41,980 nt of DNA from Verrucomicrobiia bacterium (GTDB lineage Bacteria > Verrucomicrobiota > Verrucomicrobiia > Verrucomicrobiales > DEV007). The notes under the pieces are model-generated. The model saw only the letters and a program-made list of their open reading frames with translations. It was not told the DNA's origin and made no database searches. Each line of letters begins with the position of its first letter. The stretch's first letter is position 1. The position numbers and the translations under genes were made by a program. The stretch covers positions 1 to 41,980 of the forward strand of contig JAGROY010000119.1 in the NCBI GenBank assembly GCA_020439995.1. Direction: 5' to 3'. This document shows positions 18,772 through 28,213 of the stretch, piece after piece.

Positions 18772-20645
18772 AAATAGCGATCGATCACCTCCTGCCCGGG
18801 GCGGCGGCTCATGAAGCTCACGGCCACCGCCAGCACACCGGACAGCAGCAGATCCCAGATCAGAGGCTCCAGGTTCAGCGGCGTCGCCACACGAAACTCA
18901 CCCGTGGCTGAGTAGCCCGCAATGAGCAGGCCAGTATGCATCGCAAATCCACCTAACATTCCCGCAATCGCTCCTGCGCCTGTCATCTTCTGCCAGAACA
19001 ACATCAGGAGAACAGGAATCAGGAAACAACCCGCAAGACCACCGCTGGCAAAGACAATGAGATCCTGCAAGTGGGCAGGCGGCTTCAGCACAGTAAGCAT
19101 TGCGGCAATTCCTATGAATGATGTGACAATGTAAGACAACAAGCGGAGGCTGCGCTCGGAAGCGGTGGGCCGCATGCGGTTCTGGTAAATATCCCGCACC
19201 ACTGCCGATGAAACCATCAGCAGAAAGCTGTCGACGCTGGACATCACTGCAGCGAATGGCGCGGCGAGCAGCACCCCGGCAAGCCACGGCACGCCAGCAT
19301 TGCTGGTCAGCGTGGTAGCCAGCGCGGGCATAACGCCGTCCGCCTGATCGTCCATCCCCGGTAGAAGCACGCGCCCTGCACAGAAGATCACTACCATGAG
19401 AAAATAGATCACCGAGAAATAGATCGAGACCATGACGATCGATCGCCGGAGGGTGCGCGAATTGTTGAACGCCATCAAACGCACCATATTGCTGGGCTGC
19501 GCGAGTGTTCCAAAGGGCCAGAAAAAGAAAAAGCTGACCGCAAGCGTCAAAGATAGGAAGCCGGCAGCATTCGAAGTATGCGGCCCAGGCGCTTTCAGGT
19601 AGGCACCCTGCGAATCGTGGCCATTGGCGTAGCCACTGCGATCAGCGATTTCCACCGCGACACCTGCTGGCAAAGCCATCAATGGCGGAACTGCCGTTCC
19701 TTCCACTGGCTGGTAGATCAATACCGGTGCCACTCGTGCTTCTGCACCGTCGGGCGATGTCAGCCCACCCACCAGCTTCACCCATTCACCACTGACCTCG
19801 ATCCAGTCCCCACGCGTTACGATTTCTTCCCCCAACCCAGCCAACTGAATCGTCGCTGACTCGGGCGGAGACATCTTCTCCAGCGTGCGCGTTGCCTTTG
19901 CCAGGCCTCCAGTTTGCACTAACACTAGTCCCAACATGATCAGGACGCCAGCGAACATGATAATCCCCTGCATCACATCCGTCCAAACCACGGCACGAAA
20001 TCCGCCATAGACGACGTAAACGATCACAGCGACAGCAAAACACACGAGACAGAACACGTATGCAGGATCGGCTGTTGCAACGACGCCGAGCGGCACACTC
20101 TTCAGCACACCGCTGGTAGCGGAAACCGCAGCCTGGAAACCGGGGATGTCTCCCAGCAACCGGGCAAGAATCTCACTCCCTGCCTTGAACTGGGCGAGGA
20201 GGTAGAAGAACATAAAAAACACAATCATGAGTGTCGCCACCAGTCCCGTAGCGCGGTTCTGTAACCGTGCCTCCATCACTTCCGGAAGTGTCACAGCGTT
20301 AGCCTTGCGTGCAACATGATTGAGCTGTTTTCCCATCGCTCCCATCGCCACCAGTGGAACCACCATGTATCCGGCGATCCACAGAGCAAGCACCCAGCCG
20401 TGGGAGTAAATCTTTGCAGGAAACCCCATGAACGTACCGCCTGAAGCCGCCGTTGCAGCAAAGGTCAGAGCAAAGGCCCACATGCCAAACCCCCGGTTTC
20501 CGAGAAAGTATTCGCTGACGAACCCCTTTTCCGATTGCTTCCGCCCGGAAATCCAGGCCACCACGAAGACGCCCACGATATAGAGCCCAAACGCGACCAG
20601 AGCAGAGGATCCCGCGCTGGCAGCAGCAAGAAACGAACCGCCCAT
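18753..20645 (-). CDS. panF: Sodium:solute symporter, PanF-like, with extra extracytoplasmic insert
   Basis: 630 residues of the SSS family. The N-terminal half follows PanF closely: SEYFLGNRGFGMWAFALT, then GWVLALWI, KANAVTLPEVMEARLQ and YVVYGGFRAVVWTDVMQG. The C-terminal half has LLAAPFAAVMSSVDSFLLMV and the family block FASGGLAGCFLIPVLLMLFW. Cargo is probably pantothenate or another carboxylate taken up with sodium; the DUF997 gene directly upstream mirrors the yhdT-panF pair of E. coli, which supports this. The protein is about 150 residues longer than E. coli PanF. Most of the excess is a non-membrane insert at residues ~270-365 (rich in Val, Gly and Pro), with another ~30 residues near 185-215. 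Translation is coupled to DUF997 through a TAATG overlap. Transport specificity is inferred. Confidence 0.82.
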   Translation of the reverse strand: MGGSFLAAASAGSSALVAFGLYIVGVFVVAWISGRKQSEKGFVSEYFLGNRGFGMWAFALTFAATAASGGTFMGFPAKIYSHGWVLALWIAGYMVVPLVAMGAMGKQLNHVARKANAVTLPEVMEARLQNRATGLVATLMIVFFMFFYLLAQFKAGSEILARLLGDIPGFQAAVSATSGVLKSVPLGVVATADPAYVFCLVCFAVAVIVYVVYGGFRAVVWTDVMQGIIMFAGVLIMLGLVLVQTGGLAKATRTLEKMSPPESATIQLAGLGEEIVTRGDWIEVSGEWVKLVGGLTSPDGAEARVAPVLIYQPVEGTAVPPLMALPAGVAVEIADRSGYANGHDSQGAYLKAPGPHTSNAAGFLSLTLAVSFFFFWPFGTLAQPSNMVRLMAFNNSRTLRRSIVMVSIYFSVIYFLMVVIFCAGRVLLPGMDDQADGVMPALATTLTSNAGVPWLAGVLLAAPFAAVMSSVDSFLLMVSSAVVRDIYQNRMRPTASERSLRLLSYIVTSFIGIAAMLTVLKPPAHLQDLIVFASGGLAGCFLIPVLLMLFWQKMTGAGAIAGMLGGFAMHTGLLIAGYSATGEFRVATPLNLEPLIWDLLLSGVLAVAVSFMSRRPGQEVIDRYFYSSPG

Positions 20646-20923
20646 TATGCGACCTCCCCGGCTTCACCATCTCCCAGCTCGTGGTCCTGGATAAAGAACA
20701 GAGCGAAAACGATCGAAAACGTCGTAGCTGCCAGCCACGGCACCGCCACTCCCCAGAATACCCACGACGGCATTCCCAGCGTGAGCGGCACTTCGCCACC
20801 GCCATCGACAAATGCGTTTAGCTTGCAATAGCCGACGACCCAGATGCAGAACACGGCCCACACGCCGAAGACAATCCACATTTCTCGACGCGAACTGACA
20901 CTCACTGGATCCAGAGTTTTCAT
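20645..20923 (-). CDS. DUF997 (YhdT-like) small membrane protein
   Basis: 92 residues with two transmembrane segments (EMWIVFGVWAVFCIWVVGYC and VFWGVAVPWLAATTFSIVFA) separated by a short loop with PLTLGMPSW. It ends in an acidic tail. This length, the two-helix arrangement and the position immediately ahead of a PanF-like symporter match the DUF997/YhdT family, whose members occur as partners or accessory subunits of SSS transporters. The stop codon overlaps the symporter start by one base (TAATG), so the two are made together. Whether it is needed for transport is not known. Confidence 0.85.
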   Translation of the reverse strand: MKTLDPVSVSSRREMWIVFGVWAVFCIWVVGYCKLNAFVDGGGEVPLTLGMPSWVFWGVAVPWLAATTFSIVFALFFIQDHELGDGEAGEVA

Positions 20924-21043
20924 GATTCGACATACAACCTGCCAGCTCGCCAGTGGTCAATACCGATCGCGCCAGGCTGACCATTCTCTCTGGCCAGGGG
21001 CCGGATTCGGGCTTAAAAATGGAAACGTGGATCGCACCACACC

Positions 21044-21853
21044 ATGAAGAGCAGACTCACCATTGCCATCTCCGGAGCCATTCTGGCGCACTTGGCCGCC
21101 GGAATGGGACTGAGCTTCATTCACTGGGAGAAACCACCGCTCACAAGCGCCAGCGACACACCTCGCCCGGAACCCGGCCCGCAATTCATGACGCTCCCGG
21201 AACGCGCCGAGCTGCTTCTCACTCCGATCGCCGAATCACCGCCAGCTCCAGCTCCAGAAGTTCCACCGGAAATTCCCGAACAACTGGAACCGGCACCTGC
21301 TGCCGTTCCTGACATCGCACCAACGGTTCCTCCTTCGGAAGATTCAGTTGCCCGGGAACAGCGGGAGGCCGCAGCAGAACGCGAAAGAGAGCGAATCCTT
21401 CGCCTGGAAGCGGCGGACAAAGCCCTCGCAGAGGCCCGGAAGCAAATCCCACTTCCAAAAAAAAAGGAACCTGCCGCTCCATCACCCCAGCCCACCGCAA
21501 AGAACAAGCAACCCGCCCGGAGACAACCAAAAAGCAAACCCACCCAGCCGCCAGCGCCAGTGTCTGCACCACGAGGGGAAACCCGAAGCCCTGTGCTTGT
21601 CCGGCAATCCCATCCACGATACCCCCGCACGCTGGAACGCAAAGGCATCGGCGGCAAGGTATCCGTGATGATCGCCATCGATGCAAACGGCAGGGTCAGC
21701 TCCGCTACGGTGAATCGCAGCTCAGGCCACACTGAACTCGACAACGCCGCAATTGCCGCCGTCAAAAAATGGAACTTCAAACCAGCCCTTAAAAATGGCA
21801 GCAGCATCGCCAGCAAAACTGCGGTCGACATCGTGTTTCAGCCGAAAAAGTGA
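21044..21853 (+). CDS. tonB: TonB-like energy transducer
   Basis: 269 residues. An N-terminal membrane segment (LTIAISGAILAHLAAGMGLS) is followed by a long Pro/Ala/Glu/Lys-rich stretch (~residues 50-180) with an acidic half, a charged coiled segment (EREAAAER-type) and a basic KPTQPP part. The C-terminal TonB domain occupies ~185-269: HPRYPRTLERKGIGGKVSVM, then SSATVNRSSGHTELDNAAIA and AVKKWNFKPALKNG. TonB couples the proton gradient to outer-membrane transporters. No exbB or exbD gene is adjacent, so the motor proteins must lie elsewhere. It is transcribed divergently from the DUF997-symporter pair, 120 bp away. Confidence 0.88.
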   Translation: MKSRLTIAISGAILAHLAAGMGLSFIHWEKPPLTSASDTPRPEPGPQFMTLPERAELLLTPIAESPPAPAPEVPPEIPEQLEPAPAAVPDIAPTVPPSEDSVAREQREAAAERERERILRLEAADKALAEARKQIPLPKKKEPAAPSPQPTAKNKQPARRQPKSKPTQPPAPVSAPRGETRSPVLVRQSHPRYPRTLERKGIGGKVSVMIAIDANGRVSSATVNRSSGHTELDNAAIAAVKKWNFKPALKNGSSIASKTAVDIVFQPKK

Positions 21854-22011
21854 CACATTGCCCAATCATGAACCAACGCCGCTGAAACTACATCAGAAAC
21901 CTGAAATCTGAGACCAGGGACAGGAGGGTCAGGAGGGCAGCACGGAAGAAAATTCACGACATTCATCAGCGTGGGCGAAAACTTCAGATACGCCATCGAA
22001 TCACGCTCACC

Positions 22012-23409
22012 TCAATGAGCCCCATTGTCCAGGCCCACCTTCTCTGCCGTTTTCGAATTCACTTCGTCGATCGCGCTTTCCCGCAGGCCAGAGCTGGAGA
22101 TGCCGTTTGCCCAATGAAGAGCGCCTTCTGGATCGGTTTCTGAGAGAACGGTGGCAAAGGCATGAATAGCGTGATCCCGTTCGTCTGAGGCAGGAAGTTC
22201 TGCCAGCCAGCTTGCTGTCGCCTGGGGATCTTTTTGGTGCCAAGCCCTTGCCGTGTTTTCGTAGAGATCGTTGCGGCGCTGCCCCGGGGTAACAGAGGTG
22301 TCGATCCGCGTGGCAAACTCGCCTGGGCTCAAGCTGTCGCCGGGACGAATGGTGGCCAGTACACCAGCAAAAAATTCTGAGCGCCGGTCTTCAGGAAGCG
22401 TTGTCCCCGCAGCCATCGCGTCCTCGTATTTTCGAAGTGCCATGTTGGAACCGGCTCGGAACAGGACTCCATCAGGAATTGCTTCGGGCGGAAGTGTCGC
22501 CAGATACTTTGCAGCCATTTTCCCATCGGAAAGGGCAAGCTGCCCAAGTTTAGTTCGGAGATTATCCGCTCGCATGTTGGCATCCTTCAGTTTGAGTATC
22601 TCTTCGATTCCGCGATCGATGTCCTTGTCGGCGAGCCGCGTGAGTGCCCTGCTGTGAAGATCTCTTCGGAGAGTTGGGCTATCGATCTTCCTGATCCAGT
22701 CGACCGCTGCATCGTAGTCGAGCGATCCCGCGACCGAATCGTAGACGGCATCTTCGATCCAGCCAATTCTCAGTTCCCTGGCCAGATCCAACGCCCGCTG
22801 GGGATCATCCTTTGCGATTGCCAGCGTCACTCTCCAAAGGCCGATCTCCCGGGGACGGCTTCGAGGCAAGCTCTTGAAATAATCTATAGCCGCGCCTGGA
22901 TCTGACTTTGCCCATGACTTTGTGAGACCTGCCAACGCCGCCTGCCTAAGCGCCCAAGTCGGAAGTTTCTCTATAGCACTCAACGCTGACGAATGATCAC
23001 TGGCGTCCCACTCTTCGAAAAACACTGAGACGGTCGCATCCGAGAGAATCGTGTTATCGTGAACGATCAACCGGAGAAGCTCAGGAGCATTGTCGGCGTT
23101 CCTTGCAAGCTCACGCAGCATCCGTTGCAACTCCTGTTGAATACGCAGTGGCACCCTCGACGTCTTAGCTTCAGCGAACAGACCTCGTACGGCATCGATT
23201 GTTGGAGTGGCCGCCGGAGCAAGGCGAGCATAGAGATCGCCTTCACTCCCAAGTTCGATGGCGCTTGCTACCGTTGGCCGGACAACATTGGTGTCGGTCT
23301 CAATCGGAATCCGAGGTTGGAAAGCCGCTCGTCCAACGGCAGTTCCAATTGCTGCTCCGAGCAGTATCCATAGACCTGCGTGGAATACTTTTGCAGTGCT
23401 AGAGTTCAT
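22012..23409 (-). CDS. Membrane-anchored helical-solenoid repeat protein, partner of the sigma fusion
   Basis: 465 residues from the ATG at 23409; that ATG lies inside the last codons of the upstream sigma-fusion gene (11 bp overlap), so translation is probably coupled. A single N-terminal hydrophobic segment (VFHAGLWILLGAAIGTAVGR) can anchor or export it. The rest is alpha-helical repeats of about 30-40 residues built on W-x(4)-DP-x-x-A-x(4)-LP, e.g. SWAKSDPGAAIDYFKSLPRS, AWHQKDPQATASWLAELPAS and VLSETDPEGALHWANG. I know this repeat only as a recurrent, unnamed feature of Verrucomicrobia; it resembles Sel1/TPR/HEAT scaffolds. With the same repeats in the upstream fusion, the two may interact outside the membrane (inference). 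No enzymatic motif is visible. Confidence 0.75.
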   Translation of the reverse strand: MNSSTAKVFHAGLWILLGAAIGTAVGRAAFQPRIPIETDTNVVRPTVASAIELGSEGDLYARLAPAATPTIDAVRGLFAEAKTSRVPLRIQQELQRMLRELARNADNAPELLRLIVHDNTILSDATVSVFFEEWDASDHSSALSAIEKLPTWALRQAALAGLTKSWAKSDPGAAIDYFKSLPRSRPREIGLWRVTLAIAKDDPQRALDLARELRIGWIEDAVYDSVAGSLDYDAAVDWIRKIDSPTLRRDLHSRALTRLADKDIDRGIEEILKLKDANMRADNLRTKLGQLALSDGKMAAKYLATLPPEAIPDGVLFRAGSNMALRKYEDAMAAGTTLPEDRRSEFFAGVLATIRPGDSLSPGEFATRIDTSVTPGQRRNDLYENTARAWHQKDPQATASWLAELPASDERDHAIHAFATVLSETDPEGALHWANGISSSGLRESAIDEVNSKTAEKVGLDNGAH

Positions 23410-25327
23410 AAGTGAGCAAATCTTCCCGTGCCTGGGCGTCGAAATGATTAGAGTTTCTGATCCATTCACCCGCCTCGTCCGGCTGGCTTCGCATCCAGCG
23501 CTCGGCAATCCTTCGGAGAACATTGGAGCGAAAGTGCAGATCGTCAGGCAGTGATTCTACAATGGAAACGGCCATAGCCGGATCGGAGTCTGCCAGTTGC
23601 TGAGCTGAAAAGAGCGTCCAGGGCTGTCGTTCGTTTTCCGGCAGCCTGCTGGCAATCATGAGTGCGCGTTCGGGATCGGAACGGGCAAACTCAGCAGCGA
23701 GCCTTGGAATAGTGTTCGCTGCGCGAAAGGAATCCGGCAACTCAAGATAGGCGTTGACCGCAGCGACCGGATCGCGCTCACACCACATTCCCATTGCCAG
23801 GCCGACATAGAGTTCCATTCCAGAACGGAACCCCGCCGACGCTGCGAGGCTTATCACTTTGTCAGGATGGGTCTGCCAGACACGATCCAGGATCGCCACC
23901 TGCATCTCAAGTGATACTGCCTCGTCGCCGATCGACTGGCTATGCGCGAATGCTCCCTCTGGATCTGTCTTGGCCCAAACTCTCATGATTCCCATGATGA
24001 GTTTGTTGCGAGCATGGCGATCGTCAATCCACGCATTCACCTGTGTCAGCGCCGCCTGAGGATCATCCGCTACCCATGCGTCCAGCGGGTAGGCGTTGTC
24101 CAGTTGGAAGAATTCTTTGTCATTGACGGTCAAAAGCTCTGCCATGTGGGCAAGCGCGGCCTTGGGATTGGATGCGAGCCAGGTTGCCAGCGCTCCTGCT
24201 CGGGCACCCGTCTTCAGATCATTGAATGAGATTTCTTCCAGCGTCGCAGCTGCGGCCTGTGGATCGATCTCTGCCCATCGCGCGAAAAGTGCTCGAGCGA
24301 CGGAAAACAGCGCTCTGGGATTCTCGGCTTGCATGACCAAATCGACCACGCCTGGAATCTCTGCCGCAGTGAGTGCAAACATAAGATCGACTAGTTTCGC
24401 CTCGATGTCTGATTGAGGCAGGCGAGCGAGTTCGCGTTCCAGAGCAGCAAGATCCAAGCGATGGCCGACAGCTCCATTGCCAGGCACCGCTGCCCCCACC
24501 AGTTCCGACGAACGAAGCACAGCGTCTGCAGTCATCGCTGCGGCCGACCGTTGAGAGTTGGCCCATTGAATGGTCATCGGCACAGTTGCACTGGCGACGA
24601 TCAACGCAGTGATAGTGGCAAGTTTCATTGAGTTCATGGCGACAAATAGTGAATATGTGGACGGCAACCCGGCAACTGCCTTGGTGGCGAGCGCACTCGC
24701 AAAACCCGCAGGCGGAACGTGAGCAAGTCGCGAAGCGATCGCCACGCCAAGCATGGCACCCGAGGCAGCGATTCCCCGCCTGCGCAGGAATTCTCCAAGA
24801 CGGGCCAGCGCCCGGGAACATCGCTTTTCGCACGCCGCCTGTGTGGCCCCTGTCGCCGCAGCGATCTCCCGATACGATTTGTCCTCGAAGTATCGCTGAA
24901 GAATCACATCACGATCGCTCGCGGAAAGGCGATGCAGCGCCTCATCGATGACCGGCAAAGTTTCTTCATCCACGGGCACGCTGGCAGCATTCTGCAGGAT
25001 GGCTTGTTGATCTATGAATTTCTTCATTTTGCGATGGCGTCGGTATTCAGAGCGCATTGCTTTGGCGGATTCCAACATCGTCGCCCGGTGCAGCCAACCG
25101 GCGATACTCGACTGCCCCGTCAGCTGGTGCGCCTTTCTGGCAAGAATTGTGAACACCGTCTGTGCGATCTCTTCGGCGATTTCGTGCTGCCCTGTTCTGC
25201 GCATCGCCACCCCCATGACCAGGCCAACATACTTCGCGGTCAGATCGCGAAATGCGCAATCGCTATCCGCACGGTCATCGTCGTTCCCGTTCCGCAGGTA
25301 GCGTGAGATTAATGTATCGTCGCCCAT
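23399..25327 (-). CDS. ECF-type sigma factor fused to a transmembrane segment and a large repeat domain
   Basis: 642 residues from the ATG at 25327. Residues ~20-105 are sigma region 2 (FRDLTAKYVGLVMGVAMRRT, then EIAEEIAQTVFTILARKA). Residues ~125-185 are region 4 with its helix-turn-helix (DVILQRYFEDKSYREIAAAT, AACEKRCSRALARLGEFL). Instead of ending near residue 190 the protein continues: an Ala/Gly-rich linker, a hydrophobic segment at ~237-256 (MKLATITALIVASATVPMTI), and ~380 residues of helical repeats (WAEIDPQAAAATLEEIS, WAKTDPEGAFAHSQSI, FARSDPERALMIASRLPE). This predicts an RNA polymerase sigma factor tethered to the membrane with its repeat domain on the other side. No separate anti-sigma gene is adjacent. 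Release by proteolysis or activation in place are both possible (inference). Confidence 0.85.
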   Translation of the reverse strand: MGDDTLISRYLRNGNDDDRADSDCAFRDLTAKYVGLVMGVAMRRTGQHEIAEEIAQTVFTILARKAHQLTGQSSIAGWLHRATMLESAKAMRSEYRRHRKMKKFIDQQAILQNAASVPVDEETLPVIDEALHRLSASDRDVILQRYFEDKSYREIAAATGATQAACEKRCSRALARLGEFLRRRGIAASGAMLGVAIASRLAHVPPAGFASALATKAVAGLPSTYSLFVAMNSMKLATITALIVASATVPMTIQWANSQRSAAAMTADAVLRSSELVGAAVPGNGAVGHRLDLAALERELARLPQSDIEAKLVDLMFALTAAEIPGVVDLVMQAENPRALFSVARALFARWAEIDPQAAAATLEEISFNDLKTGARAGALATWLASNPKAALAHMAELLTVNDKEFFQLDNAYPLDAWVADDPQAALTQVNAWIDDRHARNKLIMGIMRVWAKTDPEGAFAHSQSIGDEAVSLEMQVAILDRVWQTHPDKVISLAASAGFRSGMELYVGLAMGMWCERDPVAAVNAYLELPDSFRAANTIPRLAAEFARSDPERALMIASRLPENERQPWTLFSAQQLADSDPAMAVSIVESLPDDLHFRSNVLRRIAERWMRSQPDEAGEWIRNSNHFDAQAREDLLTYEL

Positions 25328-25431
25328 TGAATATTGCCGTCACACTTTCTTACTCCCGCTCATACCGCATAGCTGACACAAAAATCCGCAGATGAGTCAC
25401 ATTTTTCAGCACTGGTGCGATGGATCACCAC

Positions 25432-25464
25432 AAAAAAAGCCCCACCGGGGATCCGGCGGGGCTT
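25432..25464 (-). terminator. Intrinsic terminator of the dha/lsrF/isomerase operon
   Basis: Read on the minus strand: the stem AGCCCCGCCGG, loop ATCC, CCGGTGGGGCT (11 pairs with one G-U), followed by seven T. It lies about 30 bp after the stop of the isomerase gene at 25493. Confidence 0.9.
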
Positions 25465-25492
25465 CTCAAACTGATTGCGTTGACTGCCGGGC

Positions 25493-26524
<1,032 letters not shown>

Positions 26525-26561
26525 GGAATCTTAGTTGTGGGTTTTTACTGCGGGTTCGATT

Positions 26562-27518
26562 TTAGCCCTGGGCTTTGAGATCCTCATACATGGCGAATGC
26601 ATCCGCCGCGCTCATGCCTTCGTGCACGACTCCACGAACGGCTTTCATCATCGGCACTGGAGCCTCTGCCTGGAAAATGTTGCGGCCCATATCGACACCT
26701 GATGCGCCCTGGTCGCAGGCTTCGAAAGCCATTTGCAAGGCGTCACGCTCAGGACGCTTCTTACCACCAGCGATCACGATTGGCACCGGACAACAGCTAG
26801 TGATCGTGTCGAAATCTTCGTCGGTGTGATAGCACTTGATCACGTGTGCGCCAAGTTCCGCCATGATACGGGTAGCGAGACGGAAGTACTGTGCATTCCG
26901 GGCCATTGCACGGCCGACAGCAACGACGCCCATTACGGCAATGCCATAGCGGTTTGCCTGATCGACGAGATTGGTCAGGTTTTGCAATGACTGGCGTTCG
27001 TGCTCGCTGCCAATAAAGACCTGCACGGCCAGCACGGACGCATTGAGCCGGATGGCCTCTTCAATGTTGATCGCAAGGTGCTCGTTTGAAAGTGGCTCGT
27101 ATCCGGGACGGCTCAACTTGACTGCCTGTCCGCCTGCTTCACCTTCCCACTCATCCATCGTGCTCACCATGGATGTGCCGCCGGAGGCACGCAGAGCGAT
27201 TGCCTTTTGAGTCGTCGATGGAATGATGCTGCGCTGGATACCGCGAGTCAGCATGAGACAGTCGCAGTGAGGTTCAAGCGGGAGAATGGTCTGATCGACA
27301 CGCTCCAGTCCAGTGGTTGGCCCCATGAAGTAGCCGTGGTCGAATGCCAGCATGATCGTCCTGCCAGTCTTCGGGTTAAAGATTCGCGAAAGACGATTCT
27401 GCAAGCCCCAGTCATACTGGTGCGAACCCTTCAGAAAGAATCCCGGTGCCTGCTGCGGAGTGCTGGTGTAGTATTCTTTTTCTTTCGCTTCTGTTTTAAT
27501 TCCGTCGAGGTCAGCCAT
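26562..27518 (-). CDS. lsrF: LsrF-like class I aldolase/thiolase
   Basis: 318 residues, very similar to E. coli LsrF along its length as I recall it: WGLQNRLSRIFNPKTGRTIM, LAFDHGYFMGPTTGLERVD, GASGVDMGRNIFQAEAPVPM. The Schiff-base lysine position is conserved as Lys228 in GAHVIKCYHTDEDF, with the phosphate-binding PVPIVIAGGKK. LsrF acts on phosphorylated AI-2 (3-hydroxy-5-phosphonooxypentane-2,4-dione). Here no lsr transporter, LsrK or LsrG is nearby; instead there are dihydroxyacetone-kinase subunits, so another ketose phosphate is a likelier substrate (inference). It has an N-terminal extension and an extra ~23-residue segment (~120-143, Gly/Glu-rich) compared with E. coli. Spacing is 40 bp from dhaL and 37 bp to the isomerase. 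Confidence 0.88.
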   Translation of the reverse strand: MADLDGIKTEAKEKEYYTSTPQQAPGFFLKGSHQYDWGLQNRLSRIFNPKTGRTIMLAFDHGYFMGPTTGLERVDQTILPLEPHCDCLMLTRGIQRSIIPSTTQKAIALRASGGTSMVSTMDEWEGEAGGQAVKLSRPGYEPLSNEHLAINIEEAIRLNASVLAVQVFIGSEHERQSLQNLTNLVDQANRYGIAVMGVVAVGRAMARNAQYFRLATRIMAELGAHVIKCYHTDEDFDTITSCCPVPIVIAGGKKRPERDALQMAFEACDQGASGVDMGRNIFQAEAPVPMMKAVRGVVHEGMSAADAFAMYEDLKAQG

Positions 27519-27558
27519 GAGAGTTTAGGATTAGATGATTTATGTTTTTGAGATTGTG

Positions 27559-28197
27559 TTAGTTTCCTGCGGCGAAAGTCGCCATGGTGCGGAAGATGAT
27601 CGCTACGGAACAGGCACCAGCATCGGGATGCCCTATCGAGGCTTCGCCGAGTGTCTTTGCCCGGCCCATTGTGGCAATCAGATCCTTCGACGCATCGCGC
27701 CCTGCCTCAGCAGCCTGCGCCGTGGTGTCGAGGGCTTCTGACAATGGCAAACTGACCGCTAATTCTGCGGCCTTTTGAGCAGGCTCCAGTGCATCAACCA
27801 TCGTCTTGTCTCCGGGCTTCGCCCCACCACGGGTCATCACGCCTTCAGTGCCGCCTTTTAGAAACTCGGCGAGGCCTGCGGCGTCGAAAGTTTCGCTCCC
27901 CTTCAGCGCTTTGCCGCCGTTGCGGAACAGCGTGCCGAATACCGCTCCGGAAGCTCCCCCCATCGAACTCATCATGGCCATGCCCATGGCCATGAAGACT
28001 TTGTCGACGGATTCGAAGCCACCTTCGGACAACTTCGCTTTCACCGCTTCCATACCGCGCTTCATTCCCAGGCCATGATCTCCGTCACCCAGATTGCGAT
28101 CGGCTTCCGACAGTTCCGGCTCAGCTGCGATGATGGCATCCGCCACCGCGTCTAACATTGCCACCGTCTCATCGACGCTTAGTTGTTGTTTCGCCAT
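27559..28197 (-). CDS. dhaL: Dihydroxyacetone kinase DhaL subunit
   Basis: 212 residues from the ATG at 28197 (MAKQQLSVDETVAM), the usual length for DhaL; the frame extends to 28395 but that part is antisense to dhaK sense codons. The nucleotide/Mg-binding motif is NLGDGDHGLGMKRGMEA, followed by MSSMGGASGAVFGTLF and the block TRGGAKPGDKTMVDALEPA. DhaL binds ADP/ATP and phosphorylates the ketone held by DhaK. No dhaM (PTS phosphodonor) gene is present, so it may work with ATP directly, as in ATP-dependent two-subunit kinases, or use a DhaM encoded elsewhere. It begins 16 bp after dhaK. A CTAACATTG copy is at 28152-28160. Confidence 0.93.
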   Translation of the reverse strand: MAKQQLSVDETVAMLDAVADAIIAAEPELSEADRNLGDGDHGLGMKRGMEAVKAKLSEGGFESVDKVFMAMGMAMMSSMGGASGAVFGTLFRNGGKALKGSETFDAAGLAEFLKGGTEGVMTRGGAKPGDKTMVDALEPAQKAAELAVSLPLSEALDTTAQAAEAGRDASKDLIATMGRAKTLGEASIGHPDAGACSVAIIFRTMATFAAGN

Positions 28198-28213
28198 AGT
28201 GCTGCAGTGCTGA

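Noticed and set aside
21121..21831. 236-codon minus-strand frame inside the TonB gene
   Set aside because: Low-complexity Ser/Arg/Gly antisense of a Pro/Ala-rich linker; TonB on the plus strand has a membrane segment and a conserved C-terminal domain.
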